A stretch of DNA of 64,000 bases from CBDCYS01 sp965226185 (GCA_965226185.1 CBDDCT010000005.1:558001-622000), one strand, 5' to 3'; counted from the first letter of the stretch, positions 27,424-37,104 are shown. The notes: a model not told the origin generated them from the sequence alone. Numbers and translations are program-made.

Positions 27424-29358
27424 TCAGCCGCTGCGCGCAATGGCCCGGAGGTAGTTCTCGATCCGTGTTTCGTAGCGCTTAATCTTGCCTTCGGCTTCAA
27501 AGCGCTTGCGAACCTCGCCCTTGAACAGATTGAAGATTTCTTCTTGTCTGCGGCCGCGCTCGCTCTCGAGCAGCTCGGCGCGCTCGTCGTCGAATCGGAA
27601 CATTTCCGCTTCCTGGTGATCGAGCACGCGAAGAACCGCCCAGTCGCCGCCGGTGTTGACGGGGCCCACGATCGTGCCCGGCTCTCCCTCAAAACCTTCG
27701 TCGCCAATGAGCTGAGCCGCTCCCAGGTCAGGGATTGAGTCGCCGCGAGCCACGAAATCACTGGCCGTCGTCTTCAGCCGGTAGCGCCGCGCGGCCGCTT
27801 GCAAATTCTTGCTTTCCTTGGCCGCCTCCGCCAATTCCTTGGCGCGCTCCTCAGCCAGCCGGCGAGCCTCTTGCGCCACATATTGCTGCTCGACATCGCC
27901 GCGAACCTCGCTCAACTCGGCCTGCCGGGACTGCACGATCTCGGTAACGGCCGCAATCGCGGTCTTGCCCTCCTGGTTGGAGGTGACCACTTCGCCGTCG
28001 GCAGTCGCAAAAACAGATGTCAGCAGGCTCGCCAGGCCTTCCAGCTCCGGCGGCTGCTCGCCTCGCTTTATGTTCGTCAGGGTCCGCACCGGCAAATTCA
28101 GTTGCTGTCCCGCCGACTCCATGTCTTTGCCGAACTTCCTGGCTGTCGAAATGGCCTCATCCATAATCTTCATCCGCGCCGAGTAACTTTGGTCTTGCGT
28201 GATCTCCTCGCGAATTTGGCCCCGCACTTCCTCCAGAGCCTGAACGTGGGAGTTCTGGCGCTCATGGACGTTGATGATGTGGAAGCCGTATTCGGTCGTG
28301 ATGACGTCGCTGATCTCACCGTCTTTGAGGGCAAAGGACGCATTCTCAAAGTTCGGGACCATCTGCCCGCGCGTGATCCAGCCCAGGTCCCCGCCATTCG
28401 CCGTCGTCCCCGGGTCATCCGAGTGCTCTGTTGCCAACTCAGCGAAATCAGCGCCTTGCTTGATCTCATCTAGTATGCTTTGAGCCTTTTCCTGAAGGGC
28501 AGTCTTTTCATCGTCGCTTTTGCCCTCGGTTGCGAACAAGATATGGCTTGCCAGGATGCGTTCGGAAACTTCGAAACGCTGACGATTCTGCCGGTAGTAC
28601 CTCTCGATCTCCGCGTCAGAAAGCTCGACCGGCGGCAGGCTGCTGTCGTCTACAACCATCAATTTGAAGGACCTTGTTTCAGGGGTACGATACTGCTGTT
28701 TCCGTGACTTGTAGAACTCGCTGATCTGCTCGTCAGTGGGTTTGACCTGGGAATTGAAGTCCGACGTCTGAACTTTCACGAATTCGATCTTGGTCTTCTC
28801 GTTCTGAATTCGGAAGGTCTCCTTCAGCTCTTCATCCGTGACCAGGACGTTGTCGGTGACCATCCGCCTGAGCCGAACATCAACGATCAGACTGCGGCGA
28901 ACTTCTTCCTCGAACTGCGGCACCGTCTTTCGGAACCGCTGCGAGACAAAAGCGCGGTACTGCTCCGCTCCGAGGAACACCCCGTCTTGGAACAGGAATG
29001 GCATCTGCTGTTTGAGCCACATTGCCAGTTCCTCTTCGCCCGCCGACAGACCCAGGCTATCCGCTTCCTGAAGGAGAACCAGATTGCCGATCTGGTTGTC
29101 CACGACCTGCCGCCCTAGAAAACTCAGGGTTGCGGCGTTGATTTGACCGCCTTGGGAGTAGTCGCGCAGGCCTGCCTGGACATCCTGAATGGTTACTTCC
29201 AGGTCTCCCACTTCCGCCAATACCGTGTCGTTGGGGTTGACGCCGGTATTCCAGTCTCCGGGAATCAGCGTGATCACCATGGAGACGGCGACAATCATGA
29301 GCAAGCCGCCGAGAAAGATCTTGACCGCTTGTTTTTGGCTTCGGAACAAATTGAACAT
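27424..29358 (-). CDS. Membrane-anchored peptidyl-prolyl isomerase (PpiD/SurA-like)
   Basis: 644 residues. One N-terminal membrane helix (KIFLGGLLMIVAVSMVITLI, about 12-31) anchors the rest in the periplasm. It has a SurA-N/PpiD chaperone region, a parvulin-type rotamase domain (ILASHILFATEGKSDDEKTA through EYGFHIINVHE, about residues 265-380) and a C-terminal PpiD-like helical region. It assists folding of secreted and outer-membrane proteins. Faces divergently from trmJ with about 90 bp between the start codons. Confidence 0.9.
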   Translation of the reverse strand: MFNLFRSQKQAVKIFLGGLLMIVAVSMVITLIPGDWNTGVNPNDTVLAEVGDLEVTIQDVQAGLRDYSQGGQINAATLSFLGRQVVDNQIGNLVLLQEADSLGLSAGEEELAMWLKQQMPFLFQDGVFLGAEQYRAFVSQRFRKTVPQFEEEVRRSLIVDVRLRRMVTDNVLVTDEELKETFRIQNEKTKIEFVKVQTSDFNSQVKPTDEQISEFYKSRKQQYRTPETRSFKLMVVDDSSLPPVELSDAEIERYYRQNRQRFEVSERILASHILFATEGKSDDEKTALQEKAQSILDEIKQGADFAELATEHSDDPGTTANGGDLGWITRGQMVPNFENASFALKDGEISDVITTEYGFHIINVHERQNSHVQALEEVRGQIREEITQDQSYSARMKIMDEAISTARKFGKDMESAGQQLNLPVRTLTNIKRGEQPPELEGLASLLTSVFATADGEVVTSNQEGKTAIAAVTEIVQSRQAELSEVRGDVEQQYVAQEARRLAEERAKELAEAAKESKNLQAAARRYRLKTTASDFVARGDSIPDLGAAQLIGDEGFEGEPGTIVGPVNTGGDWAVLRVLDHQEAEMFRFDDERAELLESERGRRQEEIFNLFKGEVRKRFEAEGKIKRYETRIENYLRAIARSG

Positions 29359-29451
29359 CTTGCTGTCATTATACTATTGGGATTCCCATTTGCTTGCTTC
29401 TTTTCCTCTTCCAGAAACTAGTCACGAAGCGGGCCGCCTCAGCCGTCTCCA

Positions 29452-30171
29452 ATGACCTGGCAAGACAGACTTCGCATTGTGCTTGTTTGCCCGCGAAACC
29501 CGCTCAACATCGGGGCCGCTGCTCGGGCGATGTTGAACTTCGGTTTCTCGAACCTCTGGCTGGTTGACCCCTACGAGGTGGCGTTTCGAGAGGCCCGCTC
29601 GGCTGTGGGAGCCGCCGAAGTCCTAAGAAAGGCGCGAGTGACATCCGAGATGAAGCAGGCTCTGGGAGGAGCTTCTCTCATCGTCGGAGCTTCCGGTGTT
29701 CAAGGGCGCTTCCAGCGGCACGTGCAACGGCAGTTGCCCGCGGCCGGGCTGGCGCTCCGAACGCACCTCGAAAGAGGCCAAGCCGCACTGGTATTTGGGT
29801 CAGAGAAATTCGGGTTGTCGAACCAGGACTTGAGTCACTGCGACTGGGTTCTGACGATTCCCACTCAGGATGATTGTCCCTCGATGAATCTGGGACAAGC
29901 TGTCGCCTTGTGCTGCTACGAAATCGCCCGCGTCTCGAAGCCCCTGCCAGAACTCAAAACGCCTGCCTCCATCAGTGCTAATCAGCGTGAACACGTTGTG
30001 GAAATGCTGACACCGATTCTCGAAGCAAGCGGTTTCATCCTCCCCAACACCCGCCAATCGCAGTTGCTGAAGATCCGGCGCTTTGTCAACAGGCTGCGGC
30101 TGGCTCCCGCCGACGGGCGCGTTTTTCAAGGGATGCTGCGGCAGATCCGCTGGAAGCTGGATCAGGGCTGA
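29452..30171 (+). CDS. trmJ: tRNA (cytidine/uridine-2'-O-)-methyltransferase TrmJ
   Basis: 239 residues, SPOUT (TrmH family group 1). Motif 1: VCPRNPLNIGAAARAMLNFG; motif 2: ALVFGSEKFGLSNQDLSHCD; motif 3: IPTQDDCPSMNLGQAVALCC, which forms the knot and binds SAM. It methylates the ribose at position 32 of the anticodon loop in tRNA. The C-terminal 70 residues form the TrmJ-type extension (LLKIRRFVNRLRLAPADGRV). Transcribed alone. Confidence 0.88.
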   Translation: MTWQDRLRIVLVCPRNPLNIGAAARAMLNFGFSNLWLVDPYEVAFREARSAVGAAEVLRKARVTSEMKQALGGASLIVGASGVQGRFQRHVQRQLPAAGLALRTHLERGQAALVFGSEKFGLSNQDLSHCDWVLTIPTQDDCPSMNLGQAVALCCYEIARVSKPLPELKTPASISANQREHVVEMLTPILEASGFILPNTRQSQLLKIRRFVNRLRLAPADGRVFQGMLRQIRWKLDQG

Positions 30172-30220
30172 GGCAGGGGCTCGGGCAAGGGCGCGGCGAG
30201 CGCGAGTCCGTGCAACGCGC

Positions 30221-30853
30221 TCACGGTTCCCGCAACACTCTCGCGCCCGTGTAGAAGAGAAAGAGTCCGGCCATTTGCACCAAGTGATACATGTCGTTGT
30301 AGTTGAAATGCTCGTGCAGCGACCAGCCGCTTTGCTGGATCCCGGCGGCGGCAAAGGAGACCGCCACGCCGGCGATGATCCACGGCGCGGCTTCGTCCCG
30401 CTGTGAGTGCCAGCTATAGCCGTGCAACGCCACCAGCCCAATCATGCTTGGCACGTAGTCATAGATCACGTAGACGAATTCGTCGTGAGTGAGCATCCAG
30501 ACCGCGTAAACCCCAAACTGGATCACCGCTACCGCAATCAGCCACTGCCGCAGCCATCGCGGGACCGAGGCGATAGTCGAGCCCGCGAGCATCAGCAAGG
30601 ACGCCACGCCAATCGAGTAGACCGTGAGCTTCCAAGCCACAGCATGGCCGGCCTCCCCGAGGTAAAGGGAGAACCCGTGGGATGTGCCTCCGGCAACTGC
30701 TCCGGCCGCTGTCGCAAGGAGGGCGAATCCCCAGAGCCGGATCGATGCCTGTGACAACAAGCGGCCAAGCCGCAGCAGCCGCAGGGCCAGCAAGACGGCA
30801 AAGGCCGCCAGCAGGTAATCGGACACCATCGTCATGGGTTCGGTTATTTGCAT
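30221..30853 (-). CDS. Multi-spanning membrane protein (DUF6962-like)
   Basis: 210 residues, about seven predicted membrane helices in a nearly all-hydrophobic chain. Polar residues sit inside the membrane: EPMTMVSDYLLA in helix 1, AGGTSHGFSLYL in helix 2, and HEHFNYNDMYHLVQMAG in the last helix. This His/Asp/Ser pattern resembles the metal site of CREST-superfamily hydrolases (alkaline ceramidase, PAQR), but the likeness is only by eye. Convergent with trmJ. Confidence 0.65.
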   Translation of the reverse strand: MQITEPMTMVSDYLLAAFAVLLALRLLRLGRLLSQASIRLWGFALLATAAGAVAGGTSHGFSLYLGEAGHAVAWKLTVYSIGVASLLMLAGSTIASVPRWLRQWLIAVAVIQFGVYAVWMLTHDEFVYVIYDYVPSMIGLVALHGYSWHSQRDEAAPWIIAGVAVSFAAAGIQQSGWSLHEHFNYNDMYHLVQMAGLFLFYTGARVLREP

Positions 30854-30920
30854 GTCTTAATGCCAATGGCCGGCGAATGGCGGCACGGTACGCGGGAATG
30901 CATGCGCCACGTTCGGGGGC

Positions 30921-31802
30921 TCACGAGTTCGGTGCATTGGCCCAGGCTGTCAGTTGAGAGACGCGATCGAGGTCCATCTTCTCCCGGCCGATGGCCAGCG
31001 ACCAAAGAGCGAAGAGCATCGCCGCTCGGCGCTCGCCGCGCATCCAGCGGCCTTTTGCGGAGCGCCAGTAGGAATTAGCGAAGAAGCGCCGGCGCATGCC
31101 GTGCGAGTTGATGAAGGCTCGGTGCCGCCGATAGATGAACTTTCGGACTTTGTGGTAGTCCGGAGGAATATGCGAAGTCATGTTGTTGCCGTGGCGGTGA
31201 TAGAGATAAGTCACTTTGCCGGCATGATAGACTTCGACGCCGTGTTCGAACGCAGTGATCCAGAAGTCGGTGTCTTCTTGTCCGATCTTGAGCGTTTCGC
31301 CCTCGCAATAGCCTCCCGCGCTCCGCCAAAAATCACGACGCAACAGAAAGCCGGCGCCGGGCATGAGGCGCTGAGTGAAAAACTCGCGCGGTGTCTGACG
31401 GGTCTGCGGCATCGCTCTATTAGTGACTCCAAAGGTTTGAATATCTCCGAAGAAGGCGTGTCCGTTGGGGTGGTGGTCCGCCAGTGACAGCAGTGTTTCA
31501 AGAGCATCGTCCGCGAGCTTGTCATCAGCGTCCAAGCAGAGTACCCAGCGAGTCCGTGCAGCTCGAATGCCGGTGTTGCGAGAGGCGGCCAGTCCACGAT
31601 TGCAGTCATGACGGATGAACTGGAAGCGAGAATCTTTCTCTGCCTGAACGACAGCCCCGGCATCCCCAGTCGTGGAGGCATCGTCAACGATGATCGCTTG
31701 CCAGGTACTGATCGTCTGGGCTCGCAGACTCCCCAGGCATTCTGGGAGAAACTCAGCTTGGTTGTACACCGGGACGATAACTGTAACACCTGAATTATGC
31801 AC
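30921..31802 (-). CDS. Glycosyltransferase family 2, N-terminus replaced by transposon end
   Basis: GT-A fold inverting glycosyltransferase. VTVIVPVYNQAEFLPECLGS is the nucleotide-binding first strand and WVLCLDADDKLADDALETLL carries the DxD motif. A 528-bp transposon remnant sits immediately upstream; removing it and one 7-bp repeat restores an in-frame start at ATG 32359-32361 (MPFTDKHCSTSPRVTVIVPV). Today the first available start is GTG 31800-31802, which lies inside the transposon's terminal repeat and gives 293 residues. The fold is intact, so it may still work if translated. With the pyruvyl transferase upstream it forms an envelope-polysaccharide pair. Confidence 0.8.
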   Translation of the reverse strand: MHNSGVTVIVPVYNQAEFLPECLGSLRAQTISTWQAIIVDDASTTGDAGAVVQAEKDSRFQFIRHDCNRGLAASRNTGIRAARTRWVLCLDADDKLADDALETLLSLADHHPNGHAFFGDIQTFGVTNRAMPQTRQTPREFFTQRLMPGAGFLLRRDFWRSAGGYCEGETLKIGQEDTDFWITAFEHGVEVYHAGKVTYLYHRHGNNMTSHIPPDYHKVRKFIYRRHRAFINSHGMRRRFFANSYWRSAKGRWMRGERRAAMLFALWSLAIGREKMDLDRVSQLTAWANAPNS

Positions 31803-32317
31803 TGCGGCGTGGACCTGAGGAGGGCTGAGCCGCAAGGGACCATTGGGAACCCCCGAAAACATGGGGTAAAAAGGTAGGCTGGCAAAGATCCCAGCTTCGC
31901 CAGCCAACCCCAAGGAGGTCACCCACATGGTTACCAGACGAAAACAGCATAGCTCCCAAAGGCCCGTCCAACAAGGCCCAGCCGTGACGGCCTCGCGGCC
32001 CAATAAAATCGGGGCTTCGACGCCTTACCACTTCCGCGGCAGGAAGCCGACTCCCTACGGCGGCTTGCTGCCGGTGGTCGGGAGGGCGCTGATCTGAGAG
32101 CCTGGCTATGCGCTATGCATAAAATTTTATGCACTAGCCGTAACACACTGGAAACACGTCACTTCCGAGCGAGGTTTTGACGACGCGGATTCTGGGCGGG
32201 AAGGGAAACCGGACACGGAGAAGTCAAAAGGCCAGTTGCCGAGCTACCACCTCACGACGACCGCCAACCCGCTACGAACGCAGCCACACTCGCAAAGTGA
32301 ATCTGTGCATAATTCAG
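31790..32317 (+). mobile_element. Internally deleted IS (MITE-like, 528 bp) inserted in GT2 gene
   Basis: Terminal inverted repeats CTGAATTATGCAC (31790-31802) and GTGCATAATTCAG (32305-32317) are perfect over 13 bp and flanked by the direct repeat GTAACAC (31783-31789 and 32318-32324). Inside, ATG 31927 with a strong AAGGAGG ribosome site opens 56 residues ending in RGRKPTPYGGLLPVVGRALI, the beginning of an IS transposase, then a stop at 32095-32097; the rest of the transposase is gone. Confidence 0.8.
31927..32097 (+). pseudogene. Transposase N-terminal fragment (56 residues)
   Basis: AAGGAGG about 6 bp ahead of ATG 31927 is a strong ribosome site. The peptide MVTRRKQHSSQRPVQQGP then TPYHFRGRKPTPYGGLLPVV resembles the start of IS1380-type transposases that begin with a 'TPYGGL' block. 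It is cut after 56 residues and carries no catalytic residues. Confidence 0.6.
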
Positions 32318-32456
32318 GTAACACGAGGGCTCGTCGAGCAGTGTTTGTCCGTGAAAGGCATGTGTCAAGAATAGGCGGCAGGCGCTTGGCCAGGCCGACG
32401 ACCGAGTAGTCCTGAGTCACCCCACAAGATTTCATTCGCCAGCGCGCTGACAGCGG

Positions 32457-33662
32457 TCAAACCAAGGTTTTCAGCTCCCGGTAGGCGTCACGGCTCTGCC
32501 GGATCTGCCATTGGGCGGCTTCGATAAGCTGTGGCCGGATGCCGTCGGCGGATTCCCAAGCCGCGTGCAGTCGTCGTATCAGTATGTCTTCCAGGTTTGG
32601 ATCATGAAGAAAGACGGTTTCGCAGCCAACGCTGAATTGATTCGCCAGACCGAGAAATTTGTCTCTGTAGTAGGCCGAGTTCGCCAGGCCGATCACCGGA
32701 ATCCCCTGAGAGAGCGCGAAGACACCGGCATGATAACTGCCGGTCACGACGACGCGGCAGCGGCCAATCTGCCGGATGATTTTCAGCGGCGTGTCAAGCC
32801 CCGCGCCTCCGTCGTCTGATCCTCCCGAGCCGTCAAGTATTTCGCGGATTGCATCAGGATCCGACGTATTGGGCGGCAACGAGATTGGGACCGGCAGCAA
32901 AGCGGAGCCTAGCTGTTCGCGGGCTGTGTGCAGAGCGCGTTTCACGGTCTGAACTTGGCTGCTTTGGACCGCGGAGTAGCTCGCGACGCGCAGGTTGACG
33001 CCGATCGCCTCGCCGATCTGCTCGCGGCGGTTCTCATGGGCAGGCTCGATAGCGTCGTCGCCAGTGGCGCGAATACGGCCGCGATCGACTCCGAGAGATT
33101 CAGCGAACGGAAGCCCTGACCGGCTCTCGCGCAGGCACAGTAGCGGAATCCGCGGAAGAACCTCCGCCGCGCGGCGCTGCAAATCGGGATCTTCGACGGG
33201 CCCCAAGCCTTGGCTGAACATGGCGACGAGCTTGTGTTTCCTGCGGGCGAACTCCATCACGTCCAAAACCGAAATGGCGTGTTCTCGAAAGCAGTCGGTC
33301 AGCCCTCCGGCGCCGCTGACGACGAAAAGGTCGCTGTTCTCAACCGCCATTGTAAACTCCCTCAGCAAGCCCGCGTACTGGGTCTTGAACTTCAATTTAT
33401 TGATGAACGATTCGAAGCCCTTCTGCTTGTTCTGTTCGGCCAGCCGCTTCCAGTGCCGGAGGCGGAACCAAACGGAGCGGCCGCCGGCAGGCAGTGGACT
33501 CACCTGGGGACACAGGGCAGCCAAGGTTGCCGGGGCTCGCGTGATGACCCGCAGTTGCGCGCCGGGCCACAGCTCGAGCAGCCGCGAGACGGTGACTTGC
33601 AGCATGGCCGCGTCTCCCATGTTGCCCAGTTTGTAGCCACTTGGCTCGACGAGAATCCGCAT
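32457..33662 (-). CDS. Polysaccharide pyruvyl transferase family protein
   Basis: 401 residues from ATG 33660-33662, chosen because MRILVEPSGYKLGNMGDAAM is the standard N-terminal strand with the GNxGD motif of the family; the longer frame adds 26 unlike residues. C-terminal CRVVVTGSYHAGVFALSQGI is the conserved SxxHxxxFA block. The family transfers pyruvate ketals to exopolysaccharides (CsaB/EpsO-like) or has related envelope roles. The GT2 gene follows on the same strand about 95 bp downstream of its stop (using the ancestral start). Confidence 0.85.
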   Translation of the reverse strand: MRILVEPSGYKLGNMGDAAMLQVTVSRLLELWPGAQLRVITRAPATLAALCPQVSPLPAGGRSVWFRLRHWKRLAEQNKQKGFESFINKLKFKTQYAGLLREFTMAVENSDLFVVSGAGGLTDCFREHAISVLDVMEFARRKHKLVAMFSQGLGPVEDPDLQRRAAEVLPRIPLLCLRESRSGLPFAESLGVDRGRIRATGDDAIEPAHENRREQIGEAIGVNLRVASYSAVQSSQVQTVKRALHTAREQLGSALLPVPISLPPNTSDPDAIREILDGSGGSDDGGAGLDTPLKIIRQIGRCRVVVTGSYHAGVFALSQGIPVIGLANSAYYRDKFLGLANQFSVGCETVFLHDPNLEDILIRRLHAAWESADGIRPQLIEAAQWQIRQSRDAYRELKTLV

Positions 33663-33775
33663 GCTCGAAGCGCGCCGCGCGTCCGATTCTTGTGCGGCCG
33701 CGCGGTATCCATCCATGGTATCGATTTCAACCGCTGCCACGAGGCCGATCGAGCCACCGTGCTACAATGCCCCCG

Positions 33776-36307
33776 ATGGGAACTCGGAAACGGACCTCAC
33801 GCCGTTCTTCCCCAAAACCACGGCAGGCAAGAAGCACTTCCGGGCGCCCCTCGCCACGGAACAACTCCTCACTTCTGCTGAGCAGGAAACTTCGGATTTC
33901 TCTGGCCGTGGGCGCGGCGATTGTCGCTGGAGCCGGGGTGTTTTATCAGCGGTCCGCGGTTGAGGACACGGGGGCAGCGGAGATCGGCGCGCCGGAGGCG
34001 ACATCGAAGGCGTTCTACATTTCAGGAGCCGACGCGGGCTACGTTGATAGCGAATCCTGCATCCCCTGCCATCAACAGATTTGGGAGACGTACCGGCACA
34101 CCGGCATGGGGCGGTCTTTCTCTCGCCCTCGTTCCGAGAACATGGCAGAAGATTTTGAGAGCGAGAAACCATTCCATCACGCGGCGTCAAAGCGTTTTTA
34201 CACGATGTATCAGCGCGCCGGAAAGTATTATCAGCGCCGCCATCAGATTGGCTTCGGCGGCAAAGAGACCAACGTCGTGGAAAAGGAAATCCGCTTCGTC
34301 ATGGGCTCGGGCAATCACGTCCGAAGCTACCTTCACCTTGCGGGCGACGGAACCTTGTACCAGTTGCCGGTCGCCTGGTACACGCAAACGGATGGCGGCT
34401 ACTGGGCGATGAATCCCGGTTATGACCGGGCCGGCCACGATGGATTTCGGCGGGTGGTGGACACCGGGTGCATGTTCTGCCACAACGCCTATCCGGAAAT
34501 CGAGGCCGGGTCGGACGCGGAGGGAAACAATCGTCTTTTCGGGGGCAAGATCCCCGAGGGCATTGACTGCCAGCGCTGCCACGGACCCGGCCAGGCCCAC
34601 ATTGAGGCTCTCCAGGACGGAAAGGACGTTAGCGCGGTTCAAGCGGCCATCGTGAACCCGGCGCGGCTAAGCGCTGATCGGCAAATGGAGGTCTGCATGC
34701 AGTGCCACTTGGAGTCGACCAGCCGTCCGCTGCCCCACGCCATTCAGCGGTATGGGCGCGGACCGTTTTCCTACAAAGCTGGTGAGCCTCTGGGCGAATA
34801 CATGCTCCATTTCGATCATCTGAAGGGGGCCGGCCCCGACGACAAATTCGAGATCGCCCACGCAGCCTATCGCTTGCGAAAGTCAGAGTGCTTCCAGAAG
34901 AGCGCCGGTCAAATGACCTGCACTACCTGCCACAATCCGCACGAAGTTCCTCACGGAGAGGAGGCTGCCCGGCACTACACCCGGACTTGCCGGCGCTGCC
35001 ACGACGGGAGTTTCGATCGCTTAGTCGAGAACGGAAAACACACGGAGGCCAGTGACTGCCTGTCGTGTCACATGCCCAAGCGCCGTACCGACGATGTCGT
35101 GCATGTGGTGATGACGGATCACTACATTCAGCGCCACAAGCCCGCCCGGGATCTGTTGGCTCCGCTTCAGGAGTCGTATGAACCTTATGTCGGAGAAGTC
35201 GCCCTCTACTACCCGCCTTCCTTGCCGGAGGGAACCGCGCGGGATCTGTATTTGGGAATGGCACAGGTGGTGCAGAGAACAAACTTGGAAGCGGGGGTGG
35301 AGATGCTCGAACGCGCCATCGAAATGCACCGCCCCGACGAACCTGGGTTCTACTTCGATCTGGCCGAAGCCCATTGGGCGCGGGGTGAAAACGACCGTGC
35401 CATCTCGATGTATGAAGAATCCATCACGCGGCGGGACGGCTTCAAGCGGGCGTTGATGCGCCTCGGCGCCGTGCTTCGCGAGAGCGGACGCTTGGCGGCG
35501 TCGGAAGAGAGGCTGCGACAGGCGGCGGAGATCGACCCTGCCGACGCCTCCGTGCTGAAGGAACTGGGGTTGACTTACGTTCGACAAAATGACCTAGCGA
35601 GGGCGGCTAGCACGTTTCGCAAAGCCTTGCGAATTGATCCTGATATGGCTGAGGTCCATAGCAATCTGGCGGGCGTGCTTTGGGACCGAGGCAAGGGCAA
35701 GGAAGCGGAAGCAGCGGCGCGCGAGGCCATTCGGCTGGAACCTGACTTAGCCGAGGCTCACAACAATCTCGCGAACATCCTATCCAGCCAGGAAAACTTT
35801 CGCGAGGCCCGCTACCACTTTGAAAAGGCCATCGAACTCAACCCTGAGCACGCCCGGTCCCGTCATAACTACGCAGTAGCGTTGATCCAGTGGGGACGGG
35901 AGGGAGAAGCGCAATTCCAGCTTCAGGCCGCCGTAGGGCTGGACTCCTCCCTGGCCGATTCGCACCTGCTGCTGGGTAGTCTATCTGAGATGGATCGCGA
36001 CCTTGAGCGGGCGGCCATTCACTATAGACGCGCCATCAAAGCGCGGCCGGACTTTGCTACAGCCCACCTGAGCCTGGGCATTGTCAAGTTGTCTCAACGC
36101 CGCTTGGGCGAAGCGAAGGAAGCGCTGAGCGAGGCCGTTCAGCTACGCCCGGACCTGCGGGAGGCCCATCTTTTACTCGGTAATATTTTCGTGGGGGAGG
36201 GCAATCAAGCAGAGGCGCGAACCCATCTTCAAGAAGCAAGCGCCAGTCAAGACCAAGCTGTGCGGGAAGCGGCACTGGAGTCCCTCTCCGCACTCGGCCC
36301 TGGATAG
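33776..36307 (+). CDS. Seven-heme cytochrome c fused to TPR repeats
   Basis: 843 residues from ATG 33776 (ATG 33767 is equally possible). A basic N-terminus and one membrane helix (ISLAVGAAIVAGAGVFYQ) anchor it, then seven CXXCH motifs: CIPCH, CMFCH, CQRCH, CMQCH, CTTCH, CRRCH, CLSCH. The last is in CLSCHMPKRRTDDVVHVVMT, the doubled-heme signature region. From about residue 490 to the end there are at least eight tetratricopeptide repeats (for example PDMAEVHSNLAGVLWDRGKG). Multiheme domain outside the cytoplasm for electron transfer, TPRs for protein docking. Divergent from the pyruvyl transferase. Confidence 0.9.
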   Translation: MGTRKRTSRRSSPKPRQARSTSGRPSPRNNSSLLLSRKLRISLAVGAAIVAGAGVFYQRSAVEDTGAAEIGAPEATSKAFYISGADAGYVDSESCIPCHQQIWETYRHTGMGRSFSRPRSENMAEDFESEKPFHHAASKRFYTMYQRAGKYYQRRHQIGFGGKETNVVEKEIRFVMGSGNHVRSYLHLAGDGTLYQLPVAWYTQTDGGYWAMNPGYDRAGHDGFRRVVDTGCMFCHNAYPEIEAGSDAEGNNRLFGGKIPEGIDCQRCHGPGQAHIEALQDGKDVSAVQAAIVNPARLSADRQMEVCMQCHLESTSRPLPHAIQRYGRGPFSYKAGEPLGEYMLHFDHLKGAGPDDKFEIAHAAYRLRKSECFQKSAGQMTCTTCHNPHEVPHGEEAARHYTRTCRRCHDGSFDRLVENGKHTEASDCLSCHMPKRRTDDVVHVVMTDHYIQRHKPARDLLAPLQESYEPYVGEVALYYPPSLPEGTARDLYLGMAQVVQRTNLEAGVEMLERAIEMHRPDEPGFYFDLAEAHWARGENDRAISMYEESITRRDGFKRALMRLGAVLRESGRLAASEERLRQAAEIDPADASVLKELGLTYVRQNDLARAASTFRKALRIDPDMAEVHSNLAGVLWDRGKGKEAEAAAREAIRLEPDLAEAHNNLANILSSQENFREARYHFEKAIELNPEHARSRHNYAVALIQWGREGEAQFQLQAAVGLDSSLADSHLLLGSLSEMDRDLERAAIHYRRAIKARPDFATAHLSLGIVKLSQRRLGEAKEALSEAVQLRPDLREAHLLLGNIFVGEGNQAEARTHLQEASASQDQAVREAALESLSALGPG

Positions 36308-36429
36308 CCCGCTGCCCGAGTGCATATCCGATAGAGCGGCTAGGGTGCGCCTATTCGGCGTTGGGAAAATGTGCGACGATAAGTAACCACGAGTTCGGTC
36401 GGATAGTCAATTCGGTCCGGAGGCTTTTT

Positions 36430-37011
36430 ATGAGGGGTTATCCCTGGCACATACTATCGGTGCTGCTTGTTTCGTTGCTTGTTTCACCTTCGCTGAGTTG
36501 GGGCCAGGATCCGCAAAGCCTGAGCATTGTCGTTGTGGCGGGCCAAGGAGCGATCCACAACATTATTAGCCAAGTTGCAGTCGAGCCGATCGTCGAGGTC
36601 CAGGATGAGCAAGGGCGGCCCGTGGCCGGGGCGACCGTCGTTTTCAGCTCTCCGGAAGCGGGGCCGAGCACGTCGTTTCTTGGCGGCTCGCGCAGGATGA
36701 GTGTCAGGACGAACGAGTTGGGCAGAGCGCGAGCACGGGGCATGGTGCCTAACACGCAGGAGGGTGCCTACACGATCGAAGTGACGGCCACCATGGCTGG
36801 GCGAAGAGCTGCCGCCAGCATCGCCCAGACGAATGCGGTTCCGGCCGAGGCCGCCGCCAAGAAAAAACCTTTCGCTTGGAAGTTTCTGGTCGGCGTTGCG
36901 GCGGCGGCGGCGGCCGGTGTGGTGGTCGTGGTGCAGCGAAGTGATAAGGCAGGGCCGTCGCAGCCGACGAGTGTTACGTTGGGAACCGTTCAGGTGGGTC
37001 CGCCCCGTTAA
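36430..37011 (+). CDS. Secreted Ig-like protein with C-terminal membrane segment
   Basis: 193 residues from ATG 36430, chosen for the signal peptide MRGYPWHILSVLLVSLLVSP. The middle is a beta-sandwich of the Big-1/carboxypeptidase-regulatory type: VEVQDEQGRPVAGATVVFSS and MVPNTQEGAYTIEVTATMAG. It ends with an Ala/Val-rich helix (FLVGVAAAAAAGVVVVVQRS) and a short tail. Probably an envelope structural or adhesive protein. Function unknown. Confidence 0.75.
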   Translation: MRGYPWHILSVLLVSLLVSPSLSWGQDPQSLSIVVVAGQGAIHNIISQVAVEPIVEVQDEQGRPVAGATVVFSSPEAGPSTSFLGGSRRMSVRTNELGRARARGMVPNTQEGAYTIEVTATMAGRRAAASIAQTNAVPAEAAAKKKPFAWKFLVGVAAAAAAGVVVVVQRSDKAGPSQPTSVTLGTVQVGPPR

Positions 37012-37104
37012 TTTCAGGCGCAATGCGTTAACCGGGGCGGACCGTGACGCGGACCGGCTCAGTTTATGGCTCGTCGCCATTTCCTCCAGGCTCAATAACG
37101 CGAG

